Of a stretch of 42,164 nucleotides of DNA, positions 1-8,208 are shown piece after piece. The notes beneath the pieces are model-generated. The model was not told the origin of the DNA and made no database searches. It saw only the letters and a list, made by a program, of their open reading frames with translations. Made by a program: the position numbers and the translations under genes. Positions within the stretch are counted from its first letter, which is position 1, and every line of letters starts with the position of its first letter. Source of the stretch: Thauera phenylacetica B4P (GTDB lineage Bacteria; Pseudomonadota; Gammaproteobacteria; Burkholderiales; Rhodocyclaceae); contig NZ_AMXF01000012.1 in NCBI RefSeq assembly GCF_000310225.1, positions 1 to 42,164 on the forward strand. Direction: 5' to 3'.

Positions 1-112
1 TGGCGGCGGGCGGCGCGGATTGCGCCAGGGCGTGGCCGGCGACCGCTGCGGTGGCGAGCCCGCCGGCCGCGGCGAGGAAGCGCCGGCGTGGATTGGAGGA
101 TGGCTGGGTCAT
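1..112 (-). CDS. Tat-exported protein, N-terminal fragment (runs off left edge)
   Basis: Only the first 37 codons are inside the window; the start ATG is the complement of 110-112. The N-terminus has a twin-arginine signal: residues 7-13 read NPRRRFL, which fits the RRxFL core with R9-R10, F12 and L13. An alanine/glycine-rich hydrophobic stretch follows and ends in a probable signal peptidase site after AGHALA (about residue 29). The protein is therefore probably exported folded to the periplasm, often a sign of a cofactor-containing enzyme. The mature part is out of view, so no function is assigned. It lies on the same strand as the DUF2238 gene, downstream of it, across a 139-base structured spacer. 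Confidence 0.75.
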   Translation of the reverse strand, partial: MTQPSSNPRRRFLAAAGGLATAAVAGHALAQSAPPAA

Positions 113-132
113 GGAGTCTCCCGATAGCTGAG

Positions 133-253
133 CCGCCCCGGTGCGGGATGCCGCCGGGGCTTGATGAGCCGGGCGCGCGGGCCCGGCGGGGCTTGGCGAC
201 GCGAGTCGCCGAGACGGACGGCCGATATGAAGATCGGCCGGATGCGTCCGTTC
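133..253 (-). other. structured intercistronic region with several hairpins
   Basis: The spacer between the DUF2238 stop and the Tat-protein start contains stacked inverted repeats. GGCCGAT (220-226) pairs with ATCGGCC (233-239), enclosed by ACGGAC (214-219) and GTCCGT (246-251). A second stem pairs 192-200 with 205-213 across a GCGA tetraloop. A third GC-rich pair lies around 133-160 (GCCCCGG with CCGGGGC). None is followed by a U-tract in the minus direction, so a simple intrinsic terminator is not clear. It could be an mRNA processing or stabilising structure, or a leader acting on the Tat gene. I cannot match it to a known riboswitch. Confidence 0.4.
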
Positions 254-866
254 AGGTGGAGGGCTGCGCGGCCAGTCGTTCGAGCTGGCGGTCGTGCAGT
301 CGTCCCAGGGCAAGCTGCGCGATTATCGCCCCGAGCAGCGCCATCAGCATGTCGGCCTGTGCGTCCCACGGGTCGCCCTGGGTGCCGAGGAACTCCACCG
401 CGCCGCCTCCCCAGAGCACCGCGGAGGCCCATTCGACCAGCTCGTAAAGCGCGCTGATGCCGGTGCAGCTCAGGGTGAGTAGGGCGAACAGCCATTTTCC
501 CGGGCGCAGCGGCGAGGTGCGCAGCAACAGCTCACGACCGAGGATGGCCGGGGTGACGCCCTGGAAGAAGTGGCCGAAGCGGTCGTAAGGGTTGCGCGCG
601 AGCTCGAACCAGTCCTGCACCACGAAGCCGACCGGCACCCGTGCGTAGGTGTAGGCGCCGCCGAGGATCAGGATCAGCGAGAAGAACGCGATCAGGCCAT
701 ACGTGAGCGGGGTGAGCGGGAAGCGCCGCGCGCTCGCGAGCAGGATGGGCAGCGCGATCAGCACCGGGGCCACCTCGGCCCACCACACGTCGCGGTCGTA
801 GGGGGCGATGCCCGAGGCGAGGAGGGCGGCGAGGACGAGGATCAGCAGGGCGAGGCGCAGGTTCAT
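252..866 (-). CDS. DUF2238 (YjdF-type) inner-membrane protein
   Basis: This 204-residue protein is strongly hydrophobic, with about five or six predicted membrane segments: residues about 4-22, 30-48, 52-76, a weak one near 100-115, 125-150 and 170-190. The middle part carries YDRFGHFFQG and further on LYELVEWASA, polar and aromatic residues within membrane segments as in the DUF2238/YjdF family. Length fits the family (about 200 residues). The biochemical function of the family is unknown to me. It is divergent from the lipocalin gene across 220 bases and co-directional with the Tat protein gene downstream. The ATG at 864-866 is the only plausible start before the first membrane segment. Confidence 0.8.
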   Translation of the reverse strand: MNLRLALLILVLAALLASGIAPYDRDVWWAEVAPVLIALPILLASARRFPLTPLTYGLIAFFSLILILGGAYTYARVPVGFVVQDWFELARNPYDRFGHFFQGVTPAILGRELLLRTSPLRPGKWLFALLTLSCTGISALYELVEWASAVLWGGGAVEFLGTQGDPWDAQADMLMALLGAIIAQLALGRLHDRQLERLAAQPST

Positions 867-1030
867 GGGGGCTCCCGGGGGCCGACGTGGGGCTGGCGTT
901 GGTACGAGGCCGTGCGGACCCTTGGGGATGATGCCGCGGGCGATCGCCTTGGCGCGTTATCCTGAGCCCTTGCGAACTTCCTCGCCAGCATGGCCCGCCT
1001 GTTCCGGTGCAGCGGCGGTGCAGGGCAAGC

Positions 1031-1059
1031 GAAACTTCACGCCCCACGGAAAGTCGTAT
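1031..1059 (+). promoter_or_regulatory. possible ECF-sigma type promoter for the lipocalin gene
   Basis: GAAACTT at 1031-1037 is followed by 16 bases and TCGTAT at 1054-1059. This resembles the AACTT-type -35 with a GTC/CGTAT-type -10 of extracytoplasmic-function sigma factors. It ends 27 bases before the lipocalin ATG. The match is by eye, and AACTT words also occur by chance (one more at about 973-977), so this is weak. Confidence 0.25.
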
Positions 1060-1086
1060 CAGCCCTATTCACGCGCAGGATCTCCG

Positions 1087-1659
1087 ATGAAATACCGCCC
1101 CATCACGCTGGCCGCCTGTCTCCTGGCGGCGCTCTTTGCGCAGGTCGGCCCCGCAGCCGCGGCCGACGCCTCGCCCGCGCCCGTGGAGCCGATCGCCGCG
1201 CTCGATGTGCCGCGCTACATGGGCACCTGGTACGAGATCGCGCGCTATCCGAACTGGTTCCAGAAGAAGTGCACGGGGGATTCGCGCGCCGACTACAGCC
1301 TGCTCGAGAGCGGCGAGGTGCGCGTGGTGAACCGCTGCCGCGAGGCCGACGGCAAGGTCGCGGAGGCGGTGGGCCTTGCGCGGCAGCTCGGTGCGGCGGA
1401 CTCGCCGCGGCTGGAGGTGCGCTTCGCCCCAGCGTGGCTGTCTTTTCTGCCCATGGTGTGGGGCGACTACTGGGTGCTCGACCTCGACCCCGACTATCGC
1501 CTGGTGGCGGTCGGCGAGCCGAGCCGCGAGTACCTGTGGATCCTGTCGCGCACGCCGACGGTCGATGCGCGTGCCTACTCCGAACTGCTCGAGCGCCTCG
1601 CGGCGCGCGGCTTCGATGTCGACCGGCTGGTGCGCGGGGAGCAGGGCGGCGGCGGGTGA
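1087..1659 (+). CDS. blc: periplasmic lipocalin (Blc family)
   Basis: A 190-residue bacterial lipocalin, an eight-stranded calyx that binds fatty acids or lysophospholipids and is usually tied to envelope stress. The family signature YMGTWYEIARYPNWFQ is near residue 40, followed by NRCREADGKV and a C-terminal YLWILSRTP strand. Residues 1-26 form a signal peptide with probable cleavage after PAAAA. Unlike E. coli Blc there is no convincing lipobox: LAAC at 8-11 is too near the N-terminus to follow a full hydrophobic core. It is therefore predicted to be soluble in the periplasm rather than an outer-membrane lipoprotein. The ATG at 1087 is preferred because an upstream in-frame extension adds arginine-rich sequence before the signal peptide. 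Confidence 0.88.
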   Translation: MKYRPITLAACLLAALFAQVGPAAAADASPAPVEPIAALDVPRYMGTWYEIARYPNWFQKKCTGDSRADYSLLESGEVRVVNRCREADGKVAEAVGLARQLGAADSPRLEVRFAPAWLSFLPMVWGDYWVLDLDPDYRLVAVGEPSREYLWILSRTPTVDARAYSELLERLAARGFDVDRLVRGEQGGGG

Positions 1660-1769
1660 CTGGCACCAAATTTGCTGTGGTAACCTCGGCAGGGTGTCGC
1701 CGTGCCGCCGTACGTCTTCCCGGCCGCCCACCCCGTCCCTGAAAGCCTTTCCGCCCCGATCCGCCATCG

Positions 1770-4679
1770 ATGTTGCTCGCCTCGCTCGTCCTGCTCCCCT
1801 TCCTCGGCAGCGTGCTCGCCGCGCTCATGCCGCAGGACGCGCGCAACCGCGAGTCCTGGCTGGCGATCGGGGTGGCGGTGGGCGGGCTGGCGATCGCGGC
1901 GGCGCTGTTCCCGCAGGTCGCCGCAGGCGAGGTCGTGCGTGCGGAGTTCGCCTGGCTTCCGGCGAAGGGCCTGGACTTCGTGCTGCGGGTCGACGGCCTG
2001 GCCTGGGTGTTCACCGTGCTGGTGCTGGCGATCGGGCTGCTGGTGGTGCTGTACGCGCGCTACTACATGTCGCCCGAAGACCCGGTGCCGCGCTTCTTCG
2101 CCTTCCTGCTTGCCTTCATGGGCTCGATGCTGGGCGTGGTGCTGTCGGGCAACCTGGTGCAGCTGGTGGTGTTCTGGGAACTCACCAGCCTCACCTCCTT
2201 CCTGCTCATCGGCTACTGGCACCACCGCGCCGACGCCCGCCGCGGCGCGCGCATGGCGTTCACGGTGACCGCCACCGGCGGCCTGTGCCTGATGGCCGGG
2301 GTGCTGGTGCTCGGGCACATCGTCGGCAGCTATGACCTCGACGTGGTGCTCGCCGCCGGAGACCTCATCCGCGGCCACGAGCTCTACCTGCCCGCGCTGG
2401 TGCTGATCGCGCTCGGCGCGCTCACCAAGAGCGCGCAGTTTCCCTTCCACTTCTGGCTGCCGCACGCGATGGCGGCGCCTACGCCGGTGTCGTCCTACCT
2501 GCACTCGGCCACCATGGTGAAGGCGGGGGTGTTCCTGCTGGTGCGCCTGTGGCCGGCGCTCGCGGGGACGCCGGAGTGGACCTGGATCATCGGCGGCGCG
2601 GGGGTGTGCACCCTGCTGATCGGCGCCTTCGTGGCCATCTTCCAGCACGACCTCAAGGGCCTGCTGGCCTACTCGACGATCAGCCACCTCGGCCTCATCA
2701 CCGTGCTGATCGGCATCGGCACGCCGCTGGCGATCGTCGCGGCGATCTTCCACATCCTCAACCACGCTACCTTCAAGGCCTCGCTGTTCATGGCCGCGGG
2801 CATCATCGACCACGAGACCGGCACCCGCGACCTGCGCGTGCTGCGCGGCCTGCGCCACAAGCTGCCGATCACCGCCACGCTGGCCATCGTCGCCAGCGCG
2901 GCGATGGCGGGGGTGCCGCTGCTGAACGGCTTCCTGTCCAAGGAGATGTTCTTCGCCGAGACGCTGCAGGTCGGCGGTGACCTCAACTGGTGGATGTCGT
3001 ACGCCGCGGTGGCGATGGGCATGTTCAGCGTGGCCTACTCGCTGCGCTTCATCTCGGTGTTCTTCGGCGCGCCCGCGCAGGGCCTGCCGCGCGACCCGCA
3101 CGAGCCGCCGCGCTGGATGCGCTTCCCGGTCGAGCTGCTGGTGCTCGCCTGCCTGGTGGTGGGGGTTGCGCCCGGGGTGAGCATCGAGCCGCTGCTCCAC
3201 CTCGCGGTGGTCGCCACCCTGGGCGAGGCGGCGCCGGTCTACGACCTGGCGGTGTGGCACGGCCTCAACCTGCCGCTGCTGATGAGCGTGTGCGCGCTTG
3301 TGGGCGGCGTGGCGCTCTACGTGGTGCTGCGCCGCCACTTCGACCTGGCGCAGCGCGAGCGCGTGCCGCTGATCCACCGCCTGAACGGCGCGCAGGCCTA
3401 CGAGACCACGATGCTGCAGCTCACCCGCGGCGCGGAGTGGCTGCTGCGCCGCGTCGGCACGCGCCGGCTGCAGCCGCAGCTGATGCTCATGATGGTGGCG
3501 CTGCTGCTCGTCCCGCCCCTGCTCGCGGGCGTGCCGCCGGCGTGGACGGCGATCCCGCTGCAGGGCTTCGACCCGCTCTTCGCCGGCATGTGGCTGATCG
3601 GTGCCGGCTGCGCGCTGGCCGGGGCGTGGATGGCGAAGTACCACCGCCTCGCCGCGCTCGCGCTCGTCGGTGGCACCGGCATCGTCACCGCGGCGACCTT
3701 CCTGTGGCTGTCGGCACCCGACCTGGCGCTGACCCAGCTGATGGTGGAGACGGTGACCACGGTGCTGATCCTGCTCGGCCTGCGCTGGCTGCCGCCACGG
3801 ATCGAGTCGATCACCGGCTCGACGCAACCGGCCTGGCGCGTGTGGACGCGGCGCGGACGCGACCTCGCGCTCGCAGTCGGTGGCGGCCTCGCGCTGGCGG
3901 CGCTGACGTATGCGGTGCTGGTGCACCCGGCCTCGGACACGATCGCCGACTTCTTCCTGCTCAACGCCCTGAGCGGCGGCGGGGGCAGCAACGTGGTGAA
4001 CGTGCTGCTGGTGGACTTCCGCAACTTCGACACCCTGGGCGAGATCACCGTACTCGCCATCGTCGCGCTCACGGTGTATGCCCTGCTGCGCCGCTTCCGC
4101 CCTGCGCCCGAGAGCGCCGGCATCCCGCCGCAGCAGCGCTTCGAGGGCGACCCCGCGAGCCGGCAGAACCCCGCCGAGCAGGCCGATCGCGGCTACCTGC
4201 TGGTGCCGGGCATCTACCTGCGCCTGCTGCTGCCCTTCATGGGGGTGATCGCGGTGTATTTCTTCATGCGCGGGCACAACCTGCCGGGCGGGGGCTTCGT
4301 CGCCGGGCTGATCTTCGCGGTGGCGATCCTGGTGCAGTACATGCTGGCCGGCACGGTGTGGGTGGAGAGCCACCTGAGCCTGCGCCCGCACCGCTGGCTG
4401 GGCTTCGGCCTGCTGCTGGCCTGCGTCACCGGCCTGGGGGCGTGGTGGTTCGAGCACCCCTTCCTCACCACCCACACCGCCCACGTTCATTGGCCGCTGG
4501 TGGGCGAGCTGCACCTGCCGAGCGCCTTCGTCTTCGACCTCGGGGTGTTCGCGGTCGTGGTGGGGACGACGATGCTGATGCTGGTCGCGCTCGCGCACCA
4601 GTCGCTGCGCGCACACCGCCACCCAGGCGAGGACGCGCCGGCGGACGGGCAGGGCGGCGCCGAGGGGAGGAGGCTCTGA
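1770..4679 (+). CDS. mrpA: Mrp/Pha cation:proton antiporter, fused subunits A and B
   Basis: This 969-residue polytopic protein heads the antiporter operon. The N-terminal ~600 residues resemble the NuoL/ND5 proton channel: they include VVFWELTSLTSFLLIGYW with the conserved membrane glutamate and FWLPHAMAAPTPVSSYLHS. The C-terminal ~200 residues (from about 805, RGYLLVPGIYLRLLLPF) are an MrpB domain containing the motif RGHNLPGGGFVAGL. Thus A and B are one polypeptide, as in group 2 Mrp and rhizobial PhaAB systems. The complex exchanges cytoplasmic Na+ or K+ for protons and supports pH homeostasis; ion specificity cannot be read from sequence. No strong Shine-Dalgarno precedes the ATG. The stop overlaps the mrpC start by one base. 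Confidence 0.93.
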   Translation: MLLASLVLLPFLGSVLAALMPQDARNRESWLAIGVAVGGLAIAAALFPQVAAGEVVRAEFAWLPAKGLDFVLRVDGLAWVFTVLVLAIGLLVVLYARYYMSPEDPVPRFFAFLLAFMGSMLGVVLSGNLVQLVVFWELTSLTSFLLIGYWHHRADARRGARMAFTVTATGGLCLMAGVLVLGHIVGSYDLDVVLAAGDLIRGHELYLPALVLIALGALTKSAQFPFHFWLPHAMAAPTPVSSYLHSATMVKAGVFLLVRLWPALAGTPEWTWIIGGAGVCTLLIGAFVAIFQHDLKGLLAYSTISHLGLITVLIGIGTPLAIVAAIFHILNHATFKASLFMAAGIIDHETGTRDLRVLRGLRHKLPITATLAIVASAAMAGVPLLNGFLSKEMFFAETLQVGGDLNWWMSYAAVAMGMFSVAYSLRFISVFFGAPAQGLPRDPHEPPRWMRFPVELLVLACLVVGVAPGVSIEPLLHLAVVATLGEAAPVYDLAVWHGLNLPLLMSVCALVGGVALYVVLRRHFDLAQRERVPLIHRLNGAQAYETTMLQLTRGAEWLLRRVGTRRLQPQLMLMMVALLLVPPLLAGVPPAWTAIPLQGFDPLFAGMWLIGAGCALAGAWMAKYHRLAALALVGGTGIVTAATFLWLSAPDLALTQLMVETVTTVLILLGLRWLPPRIESITGSTQPAWRVWTRRGRDLALAVGGGLALAALTYAVLVHPASDTIADFFLLNALSGGGGSNVVNVLLVDFRNFDTLGEITVLAIVALTVYALLRRFRPAPESAGIPPQQRFEGDPASRQNPAEQADRGYLLVPGIYLRLLLPFMGVIAVYFFMRGHNLPGGGFVAGLIFAVAILVQYMLAGTVWVESHLSLRPHRWLGFGLLLACVTGLGAWWFEHPFLTTHTAHVHWPLVGELHLPSAFVFDLGVFAVVVGTTMLMLVALAHQSLRAHRHPGEDAPADGQGGAEGRRL

Positions 4680-5020
4680 TGGAGCTCGTGCTGGCCATTT
4701 CCGTCGGGGTGGTGTTCGGCGCAGGCGTCTGGCTGATCCTGCGCCCGCGTACCTTCCAGCTCATCACCGGGCTGCTGCTGATGTCCTACGCGGTCAACCT
4801 GTTCATCTTCGCGATGGGCCGGCTGTGGGTGGACAAGCCGCCGATCACGCCCACGCCCGCCATCGATCCGGCGCAGTTCGCCGACCCGCTGCCGCAGGGG
4901 CTGGTGCTGACCGCGATCGTGATCGGCTTCGCCACCACCGCGCTCTACCTGGTGATCATGATCGGCGCGCGCGGGCTGTCGGGCAGCGACCACGTCGACG
5001 GTGAGGAGCCGCGCGAATGA
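4679..5020 (+). CDS. mrpC: Mrp antiporter subunit C (NuoK-like)
   Basis: A 113-residue protein with three membrane helices (about 2-21, 26-46, 72-96), homologous to NuoK of complex I. The family-typical stretch ITGLLLMSYAVNLFIFAMG is visible, as is the proline-rich loop DKPPITP. C packs against MrpA and MrpD in the antiporter. The start ATG shares its A with the TGA of the A/B gene (TGATG), which implies translational coupling, and the end overlaps mrpD by four bases. Confidence 0.93.
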   Translation: MELVLAISVGVVFGAGVWLILRPRTFQLITGLLLMSYAVNLFIFAMGRLWVDKPPITPTPAIDPAQFADPLPQGLVLTAIVIGFATTALYLVIMIGARGLSGSDHVDGEEPRE

Positions 5021-6645
5021 CTTCGCTGCCTTGGCTGAACCACCTGATCATCGTGCCCGTGCTGCTGCCGCTGGTCGTGGGCGCGTTGATGATCCCGATC
5101 AACCAGGCGCGCCACGGCCTCAAGTTCGCCCTCGGCCTCTCCAGCGGGGTGCTGCTGTGGGCGGTCGCGGTCGCGCTGCTGGTGCTGGCCGACAGCGGGC
5201 ATTGGCCGGGCGGTATCGGCGTGTATCTGGCCGCCAACTGGGCGGCGCCCTTCGGCATCGCCCTGGTCGCCGACCGCCTCTCCGCGCTGATGCTGGTGCT
5301 CGCCGCGACCATCGCGCTCGCCGTGCTGGTGTTCTCGGCGCGGCGCTGGGACCGCGTCGGGGTGGGCTTCCACCCGCTCTTCCAGTTCCTGCTGATGGGG
5401 CTCAACGGCGCCTTCCTGACCAACGACCTGTTCAACCTCTTCGTGTTCTTCGAGGTCATGCTGGCCGCGTCCTACGGCCTCGTGCTGCACGGCTACAACC
5501 TGCGCCGCATCCAGGCCGGCATGCAGTACATCGCGGTGAACCTGGTGGCCTCGCTGCTGTTCCTGATCGGGGTGTCGCTGATCTATGCCGCCTCCGGCAC
5601 GCTCAACATCGCCGACCTCGGCGCGCGGGTGGCCCTGCTCGGCGCGCAGGACGCCTGGCTGCTGCAGATCGGCGCGACGGTGCTGGCGCTCGCCTTCCTG
5701 ACCAAGGGCGCGATGTGGCCGCTCGGCTTCTGGCTGCCCACGACCTACGCCTCGGCCTCGGCGCCGGTGGGGGCGATGCTGGTGCTGATGACCAAGGTGG
5801 GCGTGTATGCGGTGCTGCGGGTGTGGCTGGCGGTGTTCGGCGAGGGCGCGGGCGCCGCGGAGGGCTTCGGCTTCACCGCGCTGACCCTGGGCGGCATGGC
5901 GACCCTGCTGTTCGGCGCCATCGGCATGCTCGCCAGCCAGGACGGCGGGCGCATGGCGGGCTACGGCGCGATCGTGTCCTCGGGGACGCTGCTGGCAGTG
6001 GTCGGGCAGGCGGGCGGCGCGGTGCTGGCCTCGGGCCTCTACTACCTGCTCGGCTCCACGCTGGCGATGGCGGCCTTCATGCTGCTGATCGAGCTCACCG
6101 AGCGCATCCGCCCGCCGGGCGCCGCGCTGATCGCGATCACCATGGAGGCCTTCGCGATCGAGGACAAGCCGGAGGACCCGGTGGGCGTCGGCATCCCCGG
6201 CACGCTCGCCTTCCTCGGCCTGAGCTTCGCCGCGTGCGCGCTGGTGATCGCCGGCATGCCGCCGCTGTCGGGCTTCGTCGCCAAGTTCAGCCTCTTCCAC
6301 GCCCTGCTCGCGGCCGCACCCGAGGCGGTGCCGGCGACCACCTGGATGCTGATCGGGCTGATGATCCTCGCCGGGCTGGCCGCAATCATCGCGCTGATGC
6401 GCCTGGGCGTGCGCACCTTCTGGGCCGCGGGCGCGGTGACGCCGCCGCGGCTGCAGTTCTCCGAGGCTGCGCCGGTGGGCGCGCTGGTGCTGCTGTGCGT
6501 GCTGCTGACGGTGCAGGCGGGCACGGTGTTCGACTACCTCGGGCGCACCACCGCGGGCCTGCTGCGCAGCGGCGACTACGCCGCGCGTGTGCTCGGCGAG
6601 CCCCCGGTGCTGCGCGCGCCGGGCGCGGAGGAGGGGGCGCGATGA
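5017..6645 (+). CDS. mrpD: Mrp antiporter subunit D (NuoM/NuoN-like)
   Basis: A 542-residue polytopic membrane protein with the proton-translocating antiporter domain shared with NuoM/N/L. Diagnostic stretches are LFVFFEVMLAASYGL (conserved helix-5 glutamate), LTKGAMWPLGFWLP (conserved lysine) and GAMLVLMTKVGVYAVLR. Length is slightly above the usual ~490-500 residues, mostly from a longer C-terminal end after the last helix. It is with MrpA a main ion-translocating subunit. The start overlaps the mrpC stop (ATGA), and the stop overlaps the mrpE start in the same way. Confidence 0.94.
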   Translation: MTSLPWLNHLIIVPVLLPLVVGALMIPINQARHGLKFALGLSSGVLLWAVAVALLVLADSGHWPGGIGVYLAANWAAPFGIALVADRLSALMLVLAATIALAVLVFSARRWDRVGVGFHPLFQFLLMGLNGAFLTNDLFNLFVFFEVMLAASYGLVLHGYNLRRIQAGMQYIAVNLVASLLFLIGVSLIYAASGTLNIADLGARVALLGAQDAWLLQIGATVLALAFLTKGAMWPLGFWLPTTYASASAPVGAMLVLMTKVGVYAVLRVWLAVFGEGAGAAEGFGFTALTLGGMATLLFGAIGMLASQDGGRMAGYGAIVSSGTLLAVVGQAGGAVLASGLYYLLGSTLAMAAFMLLIELTERIRPPGAALIAITMEAFAIEDKPEDPVGVGIPGTLAFLGLSFAACALVIAGMPPLSGFVAKFSLFHALLAAAPEAVPATTWMLIGLMILAGLAAIIALMRLGVRTFWAAGAVTPPRLQFSEAAPVGALVLLCVLLTVQAGTVFDYLGRTTAGLLRSGDYAARVLGEPPVLRAPGAEEGAR

Positions 6646-7160
6646 GACGCTGGCTGCCTTCGCCGCTGCTGTCGGCGAGCCTGCTGCTGATGTGGCTGAT
6701 GCTCAACCAGACGCTGGAGCCCGCCCACTGGCTGCTCGGCGGCGTGCTCGGCGTGCTCGCGCCGCTGCTGTCGCGGCCGCTGCAGCCGCACGGCCACGCC
6801 CGCATCCGGCGCCCGCTGGCGCTTTTCCGGCTGTTGTGGATGGCGGCGGTCGAGATCGTCCGCTCCTGCTTCAACGTCACCCAGATCATCCTGCTGCGGC
6901 GCTCGGCGGACGTGAACTCGCAGTTCATCCGCGTGCCGCTCGAGCTGAAGAGCCCGCACGGCCTGGCCCTGCTGTCCTGCCTGATCAACTCGACGCCGGG
7001 CACGGTGTGGGTGGAGATCCTGCCCGAGCGCCACGAGCTGCTGCTGCACGTCTTCGACCTGCACGACGAGGCGTGGTGGGTGCATACCATCAAGACGCGT
7101 TACGAACAGCCGATCATCGAGGTGTTCGAGACGCCCGAACCCGGAGGAAGCCGGACATGA
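6642..7160 (+). CDS. mrpE: Mrp antiporter subunit E
   Basis: A 172-residue protein with two or three N-terminal hydrophobic helices (about 8-28, 29-47, 62-80) and a soluble C-terminal domain. The MrpE family hallmark is clear: the region SCLINSTPGTVWVEI near residue 125, followed by LLLHVFDLHDE. MrpE is needed for normal antiporter assembly and activity. It is translationally coupled to its neighbours by four-base ATGA overlaps on both sides. Confidence 0.92.
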   Translation: MRRWLPSPLLSASLLLMWLMLNQTLEPAHWLLGGVLGVLAPLLSRPLQPHGHARIRRPLALFRLLWMAAVEIVRSCFNVTQIILLRRSADVNSQFIRVPLELKSPHGLALLSCLINSTPGTVWVEILPERHELLLHVFDLHDEAWWVHTIKTRYEQPIIEVFETPEPGGSRT

Positions 7161-7441
7161 CGACCGCGACGCTGCTCTCGGCAGCGAGCTTTTTCGCGCT
7201 GGCCTGCGTGGTGCTGGCCATGCTGCTGTGCACGCTGCGGCTGATGGTCGGGCCCTCGGCGCAGGACCGCGTGCTGGCGCTCGACACGCTGTGGATGTGC
7301 GTGATGGTGCTGGCGCTGTTGCTGGGCATCCGCCACGGCAGCCAGATCTACTTCGAGGCGGCGCTGATCATCGCGCTGCTCGGCTTCGTTTCCACGATCG
7401 CGCTCGCCAAGTTCCTGATGCGCGGGGAGGTGATCGAATGA
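7157..7441 (+). CDS. mrpF: Mrp antiporter subunit F
   Basis: A 94-residue protein with three membrane helices. The conserved core RLMVGPSAQDRVLALDTL, with the acidic residue between helices 1 and 2, is typical of MrpF/PhaF. A second signature is YFEAALIIALLGFVSTIALAK near the C-terminus. A good ribosome-binding site, GGAGGAAG, lies inside the end of mrpE just before the ATG. The stop overlaps the mrpG start by four bases. Confidence 0.92.
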   Translation: MTTATLLSAASFFALACVVLAMLLCTLRLMVGPSAQDRVLALDTLWMCVMVLALLLGIRHGSQIYFEAALIIALLGFVSTIALAKFLMRGEVIE

Positions 7442-7794
7442 GCGGCGCCGAATCCCTGCCGTGGTGGGCGGCGATCCCGGTGGCCTTGCTGCTGGTGCTC
7501 GGCGGGCTGATCACCCTGGTCGGCACGATCGGCCTGGCGCGCCTGCAGAGCTTCTACCAGCGCATCCACGGCCCCGCGATCACGATCGCGCTCGGCGCCG
7601 GCTGCATCCTGGTCGCGTCGATGCTGTACTTCACGGTGGCGCAGTCGCGCCTGGTGATCCACGAGCTGCTGATCAGCGTCTTCGTGCTGATGACCGCGCC
7701 GGTGGTGTCGATGCTGATCATGCGCGCCGCGGTGTATCGCGACCTGCGTGCCGCGCGCGACATGGATCCGGGGAACGACGCGGGGAACTCGTGA
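7438..7794 (+). CDS. mrpG: Mrp antiporter subunit G
   Basis: A 118-residue protein with three membrane helices (about 12-32, 46-64, 74-94). The MrpG pattern GTIGLARLQSFYQRIHGPA and HELLISVFVLMTAPVVSMLI is recognisable. It closes the operon; all seven Mrp activities are present across six genes because A and B are fused. The coding sequence ends 68 bases before the edge of a toxin-gene remnant on the other strand. No clear terminator follows. Confidence 0.92.
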   Translation: MSGAESLPWWAAIPVALLLVLGGLITLVGTIGLARLQSFYQRIHGPAITIALGAGCILVASMLYFTVAQSRLVIHELLISVFVLMTAPVVSMLIMRAAVYRDLRAARDMDPGNDAGNS

Positions 7795-7861
7795 GCGCGC
7801 GGGGCGCCGAGGCGAGCAAGTCGAGATCGAAGGTTAACCGACCCCGTTTCAACCGGATCCG

Positions 7862-8134
7862 TTACGCCCAAGGGTTCAACAAGCCCGCGTTCGTCGTCTC
7901 TAAGTCACCGACGCTTCGCGTGGCCACCGTCAGGCCATGAGCGGACGCGGTTGCCGCGATGAGGGCATCGTGCTCTGCACGCACATCAGGAACGTGCAGC
8001 TTCGCGCAGCGACGCGCGACTGCGGTATCGACAGCAAGGATTCGGCCGGCAAAGGCCGGCAGTAGATGTCGATTGAGCCATACGCGCAGCAGCGCGGCCT
8101 GTGCGCGATCCGGTTGCTCGACGAGCAGGGGCCC
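7862..8134 (-). pseudogene. truncated PIN-domain toxin (VapC/FitB-like) remnant
   Basis: On the minus strand the frame ending at the TAA (7862-7864) reads as the C-terminal two thirds of a PIN-domain RNase toxin. It contains WLNRHLLPAFAGRILAVD, then VARRCAKLHV, EHDALIAATASAHGLTVATR, VGDLETTNAGLLNPW and stop. This matches the FitB/VapC family ending, including the acidic residue of DALIAATA and the TR..DF-like strand. The N-terminal third, with the start codon and first catalytic aspartates, is missing: an in-frame TGA sits at 8135-8137 and the tRNA terminator follows. No partner antitoxin is visible. It is a scar of a lost type II toxin-antitoxin module or island end, beside the tRNA-Asn genes. 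Confidence 0.75.
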
Positions 8135-8164
8135 TCAGTTTTGCCTCCCCGGGGATCAGCCAAT

Positions 8165-8196
8165 AAAAAAGCCAACCCCGGAGGATTGGCTTTTTT
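8165..8196 (-). terminator. intrinsic terminator after the tRNA-Asn genes
   Basis: AGCCAA at 8170-8175 and TTGGCT at 8186-8191 form a stem around a GC-rich loop, flanked by A6 on one side and T6 on the other. The full symmetric stem can extend to 8165-8196. It lies 12 bases downstream of the second tRNA-Asn in the minus direction, where the A6 on the plus strand becomes the U-tract. By symmetry it could also stop transcription arriving from the mrp operon on the plus strand. Confidence 0.85.
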
Positions 8197-8208
8197 GCTT
8201 GGTGATGC

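Noticed and set aside
1575-4622. Very long open frame antisense to the mrpA gene
   Set aside because: Rich in His, Gln, Arg and Glu with no hydrophobic core; it is the usual GC-rich shadow of a membrane-protein gene on the opposite strand.
7930-8175. 81-codon minus-strand frame as a small gene
   Set aside because: It is out of frame with the PIN-toxin remnant, which explains the sequence better.
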